64,000 nucleotides of DNA, from contig JAEYOV010000071.1 in the NCBI GenBank assembly GCA_023411395.1, forward strand, positions 1 through 64,000. The letters run 5' to 3'. Under the pieces are notes generated by a model. That model did not search any database and was not told where the DNA came from. It saw only the letters and a list, made by a program, of their open reading frames with translations. The position numbers and the translations under genes are program-made. Shown one piece after another: positions 43,748 to 51,839 of the stretch (its first letter is position 1; every line of letters starts with the position of its first letter). This DNA comes from Bacillota bacterium. Its GTDB lineage: Bacteria > Bacillota > Clostridia > Christensenellales > Aristaeellaceae.

Positions 43748-44428
43748 GTGGCGGAACACTTATATACCTTGCTGAGAACGGCGGTCACATTTGTTGTCAT
43801 CCTGATTCTTGCCAGGATTATCGGTAGCAAACAGCTCAGCCAGCTAACGTTTTTCAACTACATTACTGGCATCACCATTGGTTCGATTGCGGCAAACATT
43901 ATCAGCAGGGAAAGCGCGCCGTTCTGGGATGAAATTATCGGGCTGATTATTTGGTGCCTTCTGGCGGTTTTGGACAGCCGCCTTGATATGATGCCGGGAA
44001 AGATCAGGATTCTGCTGGATGGCCAGCCAATCATTGTCATCAAGAAAGGTAAGCTTTTGAGGGACGCTTTGCGCAAAGCCCACCTGAACATGGAGGAATT
44101 GACCATGCTTCTTCGTGAGTTAAACACTTTTTCCGTAACAGATGTGGAATATGCCATCTTGGAAACGAACGGAAAACTGACAATAATGAAAAAACCCCAA
44201 AAGCAGCAGGTGACAAAAGAGGATATGAACGTATTCCCGCCGGCGCAGAACTTCATGCCTTCCGAAATCATTGTGGACGGCCGTGTCATTACACGGAACC
44301 TGACCGAGTTCAACCTGAATGAGCAATGGCTGATTGATACGCTCAAGCAGCAAAACATACGTTCCGCAAAGGATGTGCTGTATGCCGAACTGCAGCCCGA
44401 CGGCAGCCTGTATGTGGAAAGGAAATAA
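43748..44428 (+). CDS. DUF421/YetF-type membrane protein
   Basis: 226 residues if started at GTG 43748 (GGGAAG, 7-nt spacing); GTG 43709 is possible in the same frame. Three helices (LLRTAVTFVVILILARIIG, FNYITGITIGSIAANII, IIGLIIWCLLAVLDSR) precede the conserved YetF domain (DGQPIIVIKKGKLLRDALRKAHLN, NTFSVTDVEYAILETNGKLTIMKK, IRSAKDVLYAELQPDGSLYVERK). It resembles the protein at 36039 in length and order. Its function is unknown; both may modify membrane stress or germination responses. Confidence 0.85.
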   Translation: MAEHLYTLLRTAVTFVVILILARIIGSKQLSQLTFFNYITGITIGSIAANIISRESAPFWDEIIGLIIWCLLAVLDSRLDMMPGKIRILLDGQPIIVIKKGKLLRDALRKAHLNMEELTMLLRELNTFSVTDVEYAILETNGKLTIMKKPQKQQVTKEDMNVFPPAQNFMPSEIIVDGRVITRNLTEFNLNEQWLIDTLKQQNIRSAKDVLYAELQPDGSLYVERK

Positions 44429-44458
44429 GGAATAAACTGCCGCCATGGTCCGGTTCCC

Positions 44459-46396
44459 TTACTTTTTGTATGTATACCTGGCTACCAGCCTTGGCATATC
44501 ATTGTACATGCCGAAGGCGTCGGCGAAAATACGGTAGGAGGAGCCTACCTCCCAGGTGGTTTTGGTGGAGTTCTCCAGCATGACGTACTGTGTTTTTTCC
44601 TCCGTGCCTGTGTTCATGATGGCGAGCTGCGGCTTGGTGCTGATGATTTCCGTGATTACGCCGGTGCAAAGATAAATCTGCGCGTTTTTCACCATTTGAG
44701 CATTATTGGCCAAAAGGTTGTTATAGTTTGTGATATGCGCGGCTTTGGTGGTATCGATGCCCCAGGCTTTTCTGGTATACTCAGCTTCTGGCGGCACATA
44801 GTACACCTCAAAATTCAGCACGGAGGGCTGCCGGCCCGGGATTTCCGCCTGAACGGTCACGGCGTTGCTGCCGATCTGGTTAAACACCGCGAAAAAGGAG
44901 AAGGTACCGTCGGTTGAGATGTTGGTAATATCCAGGTCGGTATGGGGTGTCAGCACATTGACCTCGGCGCCGGGGATGGTGGTGGCCGTGATTCTCATGC
45001 TCTTTTTGGAACTGGTGTACGTCTGGTCGGATGTAAGGTCCAGCGGCACTTCCTGCCTCGCCCTGTACAGAATGATTTCCACCACGTTTTCGCGGCAGTA
45101 CTGGCTGCGAACCTTGATGGTGACTTTGTTTTCGCCAATGGGCTGCACTGTGGCATTGTAGGTGACGTCGCCGCGCTCCTGGTTGACCAGGTCGGAATAA
45201 TTGCTGCCGTTGATGGTAACGGTGCTGCCTTCACGAACGCGGAATTTCATGGGATACATGGCGGTTGAAATTTCCACATACGTGCTGTCCGGCGTTACCA
45301 GTTCGATGGGGGACAGCGGGACCTGAACCTGAAAGGAGATGGGCGCCATGGGCTGATGCTGCCCGGAGCTTGTGCGTATGTACGGGGTGAGCGTCACATC
45401 CATGGTCTCTGAAAGATAATCCTCATAATCGTTGTACCATATATAATCCGGTATTTCCACCACGGCCATGCCCCCGGAGATGACGTAGGTGTTGCTCATT
45501 TCCTTCACATAAATCTGCGTGCCGTCCTGACCGGGGATGGTGATGGTATGGGCAGCCTGGTCGTTCAGGATGGAGGCCACCACGGTGGGCCGCAGCTTCA
45601 GTCTTTCCTCCTCCTGCCGCCGATTCCATGCGGAAACGCCTATGGATCCGGCCAGAAAGAGAACAAATGCCAGCATCACAATCAGCACAGCCCTTAGCAG
45701 CCTGTGCTTTTTGATGCGTTTTGGAATGGGCCTTCGGGACGAATAAGCCTGAGGCTGGGTAACGCCGCCGGGCTGCAAATCTCCCCATAGGGGTTCATAG
45801 GCAGCAGAGTCGTTGAACCCGTCGTATACCGCATGGGTGCCTGCAGTCTTTCCGGAAGGTGGCACCCACTGGCTGGTATGCTGCGCGCCGGGAAAAACAT
45901 CCTCCCCGTCCGGCTCCTCCGCCCGATCAGGCCCGGTGCGCTTTATCCTGGAGGTGAATACAAGCCTGGCCGTTGAATCTACTTCGCCTCCTTCCACCAG
46001 TTCCGGCGGCATGGGGCGCAGGGTTGTTTCCGGGTCGTCCCTTAAGCGGAAGATCGTTTCCCTTGTGGTGTTCGTCCTGACCGTCATGCTGGAAGGCGCA
46101 AGGCCGCGGCGGCTGGATTCTTCCCGCAGCGTACGCTGGTGCTTTTCACCCCTTGCCTTGCGGGCTTTCAGTTCCACCATTTCATGGGCAAGCGCGTCCC
46201 TTTTGTCGGTAAGGGATTCGGCCTCGCCTTGCTCGTCCGCACGGATGTAGACCTTGGGCGCGGCCTCTTTCAGCTCGTGCTGCCAGCCAGGCCCCTGATT
46301 CCGCTCATAGTCCGGCTGCACAAGCAGGGGTTGGCCGCACTGGAAGCAGCGCGGCAGGGAGGCTTTGTTCCAATGGCCGCAATGGGGGCATTTCAT
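44459..46396 (-). CDS. Zinc-ribbon membrane protein with a large extracytoplasmic domain
   Basis: 645 residues from ATG 46396 (AGGAGG, 9-nt spacing). The N-terminal zinc ribbon is C-P-H-C at 3-6 and C-F-Q-C at 17-20. Residues 45-235 are charged and probably disordered. One membrane helix follows at about 235-256 (LLRAVLIVMLAFVLFLAGSIGV). About 380 residues lie outside, with beta-sandwich-like Val/Thr-rich strands. Zinc ribbon inside plus one helix and a beta-rich outer part is a recurrent but uncharacterised Firmicutes design. It is divergent from the CapD-type gene, so an envelope role is plausible. Confidence 0.7.
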   Translation of the reverse strand: MKCPHCGHWNKASLPRCFQCGQPLLVQPDYERNQGPGWQHELKEAAPKVYIRADEQGEAESLTDKRDALAHEMVELKARKARGEKHQRTLREESSRRGLAPSSMTVRTNTTRETIFRLRDDPETTLRPMPPELVEGGEVDSTARLVFTSRIKRTGPDRAEEPDGEDVFPGAQHTSQWVPPSGKTAGTHAVYDGFNDSAAYEPLWGDLQPGGVTQPQAYSSRRPIPKRIKKHRLLRAVLIVMLAFVLFLAGSIGVSAWNRRQEEERLKLRPTVVASILNDQAAHTITIPGQDGTQIYVKEMSNTYVISGGMAVVEIPDYIWYNDYEDYLSETMDVTLTPYIRTSSGQHQPMAPISFQVQVPLSPIELVTPDSTYVEISTAMYPMKFRVREGSTVTINGSNYSDLVNQERGDVTYNATVQPIGENKVTIKVRSQYCRENVVEIILYRARQEVPLDLTSDQTYTSSKKSMRITATTIPGAEVNVLTPHTDLDITNISTDGTFSFFAVFNQIGSNAVTVQAEIPGRQPSVLNFEVYYVPPEAEYTRKAWGIDTTKAAHITNYNNLLANNAQMVKNAQIYLCTGVITEIISTKPQLAIMNTGTEEKTQYVMLENSTKTTWEVGSSYRIFADAFGMYNDMPRLVARYTYKK

Positions 46397-46550
46397 CCGG
46401 GCAGACCTCCTTGAAAGGGAATAACATTCTTTATTTCGCAGCCGGATATCCTGAATCCTTTTCCGAAACTCCCGTATGGCTGGATTTTTTGCCGGCTGTG
46501 TGATACAATGAAGCATCCATACAGGATAACGATTCAGGATGGCATAAATC

Positions 46551-48500
46551 ATGCAAAAATACGGCGGGAAATACGCAGGCAAAATCAAAACGGTTCTTTT
46601 GATGCTTTTGGATGTCGCGCTGGTCAACGCCGCCATGATCCTGGCGCTGCAGCTTCGCTTTGACATGCAGGAGGAAGCGTGGCTCCATATTCACAAATAT
46701 TGGAACATCGCTCCCATCATGACCGCTTTGACCATTTTGAGCTTTGTTGCGGTGAGGATGTACAAAAGCCTGTGGCAGTATGCCGGTGTGGACGGCCTGA
46801 TCCAGATCACCATCGGCACATTGATGGGATCGGGGCTGACGTACCTTGTTTCGCTGGTCACCTACACCATATCCCCGGAGCCCAACCTGTTTTTAATGCC
46901 TCGCACCGTGTACCTCATCGACTGGCTGCTGCTTTTGATCCTTACGGGCGCGTCCCGCCTGAGCCTGCGTCTTGCCGGCCAGTGGGGACGGACGGGCCTG
47001 CCCTTTTTGCATACCCGCAAGGGAACGCGGGTAATGGTGGTAGGCGCCGGCTGGGCCGGGGCCTCCGTGATCCGGGAGCTTCAATCGGGCCGCTATGGCC
47101 AGAATCGCGCCATCCTGGCGGTGGATGACGATCCCAACAAAAAGGGAACGCAGCTAAACCGCGTACCGGTCTACCTGGGCACGGAGCATGTGGAAAAATA
47201 CGCGCGGCAGTTTGAAATCGACGAGATCATCATCGCAATCGCCACGCCCAAGGGGCAGCTCCGCCCGCTCATTGAGCGCTGCCTTGCCACCAAATGCAGG
47301 CTGAAAATGGTCTCGGCGCTGCAGGATGTGAACAACGGCCGCGATAGGTTAAGCCCAGTCCGTGATGTGAACATTGCGGATCTGCTGGGGCGCACGGAGC
47401 AGCACCTGGACATGACCGAGGCCCATGCCTGCTTTGAAGGCAAAAGCGTGCTGGTCACGGGGGGCGGCGGCTCCATCGGGTCGGAATTATGCCGGCAGAT
47501 CATGCGGTTTTCGCCCAGGAAGCTGGTCATTTACGATATCAGTGAAAACTACATGTATGACCTGTATTTTGAACTGCAGGAAATGTTCGGCCCGCTCGTC
47601 AAGAATACGGTGGAGCTGTGCGTTGGCTCCATCCAGGACAGGAGCAGGCTGGATGCGGTGTTTTCCGCCGTGAAGCCGGAGATCGTCATACATGCCGCGG
47701 CCCACAAGCATGTTCCGCTGATGGAAGATTGCCCCGAGCAGGCGGTGAAGAACAACGTCTTCGGCACGCTGCACACGGCACAGTGCGCCATGGCCCACCA
47801 TGTTGCGCGGTTTGTGATGATTTCCACCGACAAGGCGGTCAACCCCACCAATGTGATGGGGGCGACCAAGCGGGCGGCGGAAATGGTGATCGAATCGCTT
47901 CAGGGGTTCGGAAAAACGGAATTCACCGCGGTGCGCTTCGGCAATGTGCTGGGCTCCCACGGCAGCGTGGTGCCCTTGTTCGAGCGGCAGATCCGTTCGG
48001 GCGGCCCTGTGACGCTGACGCATCCGGATATCATCCGTTATTTCATGACCATTCCGGAGGCGGCCAGCCTTGTTTTGCAGGCAGCCTCCATGGCCAAGGG
48101 CGGCGAACTTTTCGTGCTGGATATGGGCGAACCCATGAAGATACGGGAGCTGGCCGAGCGCATGATCCAGCTCTATGCCGATCCCGTGGGGCCGCCGGTG
48201 GAGATACGGTACGTAGGGCTGCGCCCCGGCGAAAAGCTGTACGAGGAGCTGCTCTGTGACGATGAAAACGTCACCCGCACCGGCCGGGAAAAGATATTCA
48301 TCGCCAGGCCCGAGGAGTTTTCCTGGGAAACCGTCCAGCAAATGCTGGACAGGCTGCAAATATGCCTGGATACCCACGGCGATATGCGCGCATGCCTGCA
48401 TGATTTGATCCCCTCCTACATGGAGGCGGAAGCGGTGAATTCTGCGGTGCAGGAACGGGCGCAGATGAAGGAGCCGGAGGGCCGGGCGGCCTCCGCGTGA
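46551..48500 (+). CDS. CapD/EpsC/PglF-type NDP-sugar 4,6-dehydratase
   Basis: 649 residues. Four N-terminal membrane helices (about 7-130) precede a CoA-binding-like domain (VMVVGAGWAGASVIREL) and a short-chain dehydrogenase domain starting SVLVTGGGGSIGSELC at about 300. The active-site segment STDKAVNPTNVMGATKR has Met where other SDR enzymes have Tyr, as in WbpM/PglF. It converts UDP-GlcNAc to a 4-keto-6-deoxy sugar for surface polysaccharide or glycoprotein. The protein is full length. No glycosyltransferase is nearby in the window. Confidence 0.93.
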   Translation: MQKYGGKYAGKIKTVLLMLLDVALVNAAMILALQLRFDMQEEAWLHIHKYWNIAPIMTALTILSFVAVRMYKSLWQYAGVDGLIQITIGTLMGSGLTYLVSLVTYTISPEPNLFLMPRTVYLIDWLLLLILTGASRLSLRLAGQWGRTGLPFLHTRKGTRVMVVGAGWAGASVIRELQSGRYGQNRAILAVDDDPNKKGTQLNRVPVYLGTEHVEKYARQFEIDEIIIAIATPKGQLRPLIERCLATKCRLKMVSALQDVNNGRDRLSPVRDVNIADLLGRTEQHLDMTEAHACFEGKSVLVTGGGGSIGSELCRQIMRFSPRKLVIYDISENYMYDLYFELQEMFGPLVKNTVELCVGSIQDRSRLDAVFSAVKPEIVIHAAAHKHVPLMEDCPEQAVKNNVFGTLHTAQCAMAHHVARFVMISTDKAVNPTNVMGATKRAAEMVIESLQGFGKTEFTAVRFGNVLGSHGSVVPLFERQIRSGGPVTLTHPDIIRYFMTIPEAASLVLQAASMAKGGELFVLDMGEPMKIRELAERMIQLYADPVGPPVEIRYVGLRPGEKLYEELLCDDENVTRTGREKIFIARPEEFSWETVQQMLDRLQICLDTHGDMRACLHDLIPSYMEAEAVNSAVQERAQMKEPEGRAASA

Positions 48501-48515
48501 GAACAGATCATGAGC

Positions 48516-48836
48516 CTAGAACGTCACCATCTTGTCCGCCCATTCCACCAATTTGACACAATCGATCATCGTTGAGATGGGGCATGCATTGGTGCTCTCC
48601 ATTTGGCGCGATTTCAGGCATGTGCCGCATGCCAGGATCTCGCCGCCGGCTTCGAGGAATGCTTTCAATTGCGCGGCCACGTCAAATTTCTCATGGGTCA
48701 GCGATTCGCATTCGACCGCCTCGCCCATCAAAAAGACCTTGACGTCATGGCCCCTTTTTCTTGCGGTGGCCGCGAAACGGAACGCGTTCCAGGCCTTTTC
48801 GTACTCCTTCGTCTCCAGGACGATCCCAAGCTTCAT
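48516..48836 (-). CDS. DsrE/TusD-like sulfur-relay family protein
   Basis: 106 residues. KLGIVLETKEYEKAWNAFRFAATARKRGHDVKVFLMGEAVECESL is the DsrE-fold start; LEAGGEILACGTCLKSRQ holds the conserved Cys (C-x-x-C) that could carry persulfide, and a further Cys is in NACPIST. It follows the cysteine desulfurase gene by 19 nt, which supports sulfur transfer from IscS-type enzyme to this protein. The final acceptor is unknown. Confidence 0.87.
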   Translation of the reverse strand: MKLGIVLETKEYEKAWNAFRFAATARKRGHDVKVFLMGEAVECESLTHEKFDVAAQLKAFLEAGGEILACGTCLKSRQMESTNACPISTMIDCVKLVEWADKMVTF

Positions 48837-48855
48837 GATGGATTCCTCCCAATTT

Positions 48856-49971
48856 TCAGTCGGCCATGATTTTCTTCAGCTTTTCAAGCACCGTGTCAAT
48901 CTCTTGCTTTGTTGTGTATCTTCCAAGGCTGAAGCGCACAGCGCCCCGACCAGCTTCCTCCGTCACACCCATTGCCTTGAGTACGGGAGAGATTGTTGTA
49001 AGCCCGGAATGGCAGGCCGACCCGGTGGAGGCGGCCACATCCTCCAATCTGCTGAGCAGGTCATGCCCATCATACCCTAAGAAGCTTACGTTCAAGGTGT
49101 TGGGCAGCCGCTTTTCGGGGTGGCTGTTGAGCTTTTTTCTTTCGCCGGAATCTTCTCTGAGCCGGCGCCAGAAGTATTCGGCCAGGGCCTTGATGCCGTC
49201 CTTCTCCAAGGCTCTTTGCGCAAGCTCGCATGCTTTTCCCAGCGCCACGTCAAAGATGATGTTTTCCGTCCCGGCCCGCCTTCCGCTTTCATGGCCGGCT
49301 CCGTGGATCAAAGGTTCTATCTCAATACCCTTTTTGATGTATAGCGCGCCGATTCCCTTAGGCGCGTACAGCTTGTGCCCCGCTATGGCCAGAAAATCCA
49401 CGCCCAGGTCCTTAACATCGACAGGAACTTTTCCCAAAGACTGCGAGGCGTCGGTATGAAACAAAACGCCGCGCCTGTGGCAGATTTCCGCAATCTCCTT
49501 TACCGGCTGCAGCGTGCCCGTTTCATTATTGGCATGCATGATTGTGACCAGGATCGTTTCATCATCAATGGCTTTCTCCAGCGCCCGCATATCCACGATC
49601 CCATATTCGTCCACGGATACATATTTCACTTCAAATCCCGATTCCTCCAGGTAACGGCACGGCTTCAGTACTGCCGGGTGCTCGATCACGGATGTTACGA
49701 TGCGTTTTTTTTTGTTCCGGTAGGGGAACGCGACCCCCTTGATTACAGCGTTGTTGGATTCGCTGCCGCCGCTTGTGAAGATGACCTCGTCCGCTGAACA
49801 GTGGATGAAGGCGGCGACCTGTGTGCGGGCTTTTTCAACAGCGTTTTTGGCTTGCAATCCTAATGCATGCGTGCTGGAGGGATTACCGTAGCTTCCATAG
49901 ATATAGGGAAGCATTGCCTCCGCGACTTCCTTATCGATGGGCGTTGTGGCATTATAGTCGAGGTAAATCAT
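48856..49971 (-). CDS. Cysteine desulfurase (NifS/IscS type)
   Basis: 371 residues. DYNATTPIDKEVAEAM at the start, PLP-lysine region AIAGHKLYAPKGIGALY (Lys about 200), and the active-site Cys in STGSACHSG (about 322). The short loop around this Cys, with A-C-H-S-G, is NifS group I-like. It supplies sulfur as persulfide for Fe-S clusters or thiolated compounds. No iscU or thiI gene is adjacent; instead it lies between FetB-like permease and DsrE-like genes in one operon. Confidence 0.95.
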   Translation of the reverse strand: MIYLDYNATTPIDKEVAEAMLPYIYGSYGNPSSTHALGLQAKNAVEKARTQVAAFIHCSADEVIFTSGGSESNNAVIKGVAFPYRNKKKRIVTSVIEHPAVLKPCRYLEESGFEVKYVSVDEYGIVDMRALEKAIDDETILVTIMHANNETGTLQPVKEIAEICHRRGVLFHTDASQSLGKVPVDVKDLGVDFLAIAGHKLYAPKGIGALYIKKGIEIEPLIHGAGHESGRRAGTENIIFDVALGKACELAQRALEKDGIKALAEYFWRRLREDSGERKKLNSHPEKRLPNTLNVSFLGYDGHDLLSRLEDVAASTGSACHSGLTTISPVLKAMGVTEEAGRGAVRFSLGRYTTKQEIDTVLEKLKKIMAD

Positions 49972-49989
49972 CTTTTCGCCTCCTATTTC

Positions 49990-50766
49990 CTATACCAACT
50001 GCCCTTCCTGATTGAAAAAGGTGCGGTACCCCAGGCTCAGCATGAGGATCACCGTCAGCGCCACTGCCCCCAATATGCCCAGCATAATGGCGATTTGATA
50101 GGCGATGGCCGTTGTGGGCACCGTTCCCGACAGGATCTGTCCCGTCATCATGCCGGGCAGGAATACAATGCCCATTCCCAGCATGGAGTTGATGGTAGGC
50201 ATGATGGCGGCGTCAAAGGTACTGTTGATGATCTCCCTGGATGCGTCGTAAGGCGTTGCGCCCAGGATCAGCGCTTCCTCCACCAGGGCGCGCTGGCCCG
50301 TCATGCCCTCCAGCAGCGACTTTACGCCCAGGGAAATGCCCGTCATGGAATTGCCCACGAGCATCCCGGCAATGGGGATAAAGTATTGCGGGTCATACCA
50401 GGGAGAGATGCGGACTACCACCAGCAAAAAGAACACAAGGCACGACAGCGTCCCCGCGGCCATGGAAAGCGCAATGACCTTCTTCAGCCCCGCCGACAGC
50501 CTGCCCTTGAATTTCCTGAATACCGTAAATACGGCAAAGGCTTCCATCAAAGCGATCAGGAGGATGGTTAAAAGCGCGTTGGGATGGTCGAAGACATACA
50601 CCAGCGCGTACCCTACCAGAATCAATTGCAGCGTCATCCGGATGGAGGAGAGGATGATTTCCTTTTCCCGGCGGATGCCCCGCGCGCGAACGATGAAAAG
50701 AACGATCAGCACAAAAACATAGGCAAGGGCCACCTGCGTAACGGTAAGGCTGATGATGCCCTTCAT
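49990..50766 (-). CDS. FetB/UPF0014-type ABC permease
   Basis: 258 residues from ATG 50766, which overlaps the ATPase stop (ATGA). Seven helices; LAYVFVLIVLFIVRARGI start, the conserved RMTLQLILVGYALVYVF, and MTGISLGVKSLLEG, PTINSMLGMGIVFLPGMMTGQILSG. The last block is diagnostic of the FetB/YbbM family. FetAB exports iron or protects against oxidative stress in E. coli. Its neighbours (cysteine desulfurase, DsrE) link it here to iron-sulfur homeostasis. Confidence 0.9.
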   Translation of the reverse strand: MKGIISLTVTQVALAYVFVLIVLFIVRARGIRREKEIILSSIRMTLQLILVGYALVYVFDHPNALLTILLIALMEAFAVFTVFRKFKGRLSAGLKKVIALSMAAGTLSCLVFFLLVVVRISPWYDPQYFIPIAGMLVGNSMTGISLGVKSLLEGMTGQRALVEEALILGATPYDASREIINSTFDAAIMPTINSMLGMGIVFLPGMMTGQILSGTVPTTAIAYQIAIMLGILGAVALTVILMLSLGYRTFFNQEGQLV

Positions 50767-51404
50767 ACGGCTGCCTCCTTCTTTTTGCACTTGCCGCCTA
50801 TCACTTCGACAATGTCGTCCGAGTACCGCTCCGACAGGGCCTTTGCGTGGGTCACCAGGATCAGGGTCTTTTCCGCCTTTTTCACATGCCCGGTCAGCAT
50901 GCGGATGATTGCCTCCGCTGTCTCCTCGTCCAGCGCCGAGGAAGGCTCATCCAGCAGATAGGCATCGGGATCAAGAAGCAATACTCTTCCCAGGGCCAGC
51001 CGCTGCTTCTCCCCGCCGGAAAGAAGCTGGGCAGGCTGGTCCAGCGCTTTTTTCAGGCTGACGCTGTCCAATGCGGCCTGCAGGCGTTCATCGGATGGCG
51101 TTTCTTTCTTTTGAAACCGGATGCCCGCCAGGAGATTGTCCCGTACCGTTCCCGGAAACATGACGGCGTTTTGCGACAGCATTGCCACGCTCCTGCGGTG
51201 CAGCACAGAATCGGTTTGCGCAAGGTCTGCCCCATTGTAAGATATACGCCCCTCCGTGGGGGAATACAGCTTGTTCAGAAGCTTCAAAAGCGTGGATTTT
51301 CCGCTGCCGCTGGGACCCATCAGCGTTGTGATGCGGCCGCTGGCGATGATCAGCTGCGGTATATCCAGTATGTCTTTGTATTTGACCCCTGCCAGTTCAA
51401 ACAT
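50763..51404 (-). CDS. FetA-like ABC transporter ATPase
   Basis: 213 residues. Walker A is GPSGSGKST (about 30-38), Q-loop in MLSQNAVMFPG, signature LSGGEKQRLALGR, Walker B LLDPDAYLLDEPSSALD and an H-loop in LILVTHAKAL. It energises the FetB-like permease with which it overlaps by 4 nt. The short length, without extra domains, fits FetA/YbbL. Ribosome site GGAG lies upstream of ATG 51404 after the Dabb gene. Confidence 0.92.
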   Translation of the reverse strand: MFELAGVKYKDILDIPQLIIASGRITTLMGPSGSGKSTLLKLLNKLYSPTEGRISYNGADLAQTDSVLHRRSVAMLSQNAVMFPGTVRDNLLAGIRFQKKETPSDERLQAALDSVSLKKALDQPAQLLSGGEKQRLALGRVLLLDPDAYLLDEPSSALDEETAEAIIRMLTGHVKKAEKTLILVTHAKALSERYSDDIVEVIGGKCKKKEAAV

Positions 51405-51413
51405 GCGTTTCTC

Positions 51414-51710
51414 CTACAACTGATCAATCACATAATCCGCGCTGTAGGAGCTTTCCCGTACCTTGTGCATATGTGCCTGCACCGGCAGATGGACGGGATG
51501 GGTGCGGTAGCGTTCTAAAGACTCCATGGAATCAAACACTGTATTGAGGCACAGGTCGCAGGACCTTTCGCTGTGCAGGCTGTCGGCTCCCACCTCCAGG
51601 GAAAGCAGGCCTTCGATTTTGCCATTCATGGAGCGCAGCTTCTGCGCGGCCTCCTCAGCGACTGCCGGAGATTTGTCCTTGAGCCAGAACATAACAATGT
51701 GGCGTACCAT
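51414..51710 (-). CDS. Dabb (stress-responsive A/B barrel) protein
   Basis: 98 residues. VRHIVMFWLKDKSPAVAEEAAQKLRSMNGKIEGLLSLEVGADSLHSERSCDLCLNTVFDS is the classic Dabb ferredoxin-like start with the catalytic-face His; HPVHLPVQAHMHKVRESS ends the domain. These proteins are homodimers of unclear function, often stress induced. It is the first gene of the operon leading to FetAB and the desulfurase, and its promoter shares a -10 with that of galT. Confidence 0.9.
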   Translation of the reverse strand: MVRHIVMFWLKDKSPAVAEEAAQKLRSMNGKIEGLLSLEVGADSLHSERSCDLCLNTVFDSMESLERYRTHPVHLPVQAHMHKVRESSYSADYVIDQL

Positions 51711-51754
51711 GTTTTTTTCTCCTTATACAACACATTTCTTTCCGGCGGCGCGCA

Positions 51755-51804
51755 TTGACGCCGCCTGATTTCTCCATTATAATGCAAACGGGCAAGGGTG
51801 GCAA
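51755..51804. promoter_or_regulatory. Overlapping divergent promoters sharing a symmetric -10 (Dabb operon/galT)
   Basis: + strand: TTGACG (51755-51760), 17 bp, TATAAT (51778-51783). - strand: TTGCCA (51804-51799), 17 bp, TATAAT (51781-51776). Both use the palindrome ATTATAAT at 51776-51783, so the two polymerase footprints coincide. Confidence 0.8.
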
Positions 51805-51839
51805 TGCCAATGAAGCTTGATGGAAACGGGGCAAGGTAG

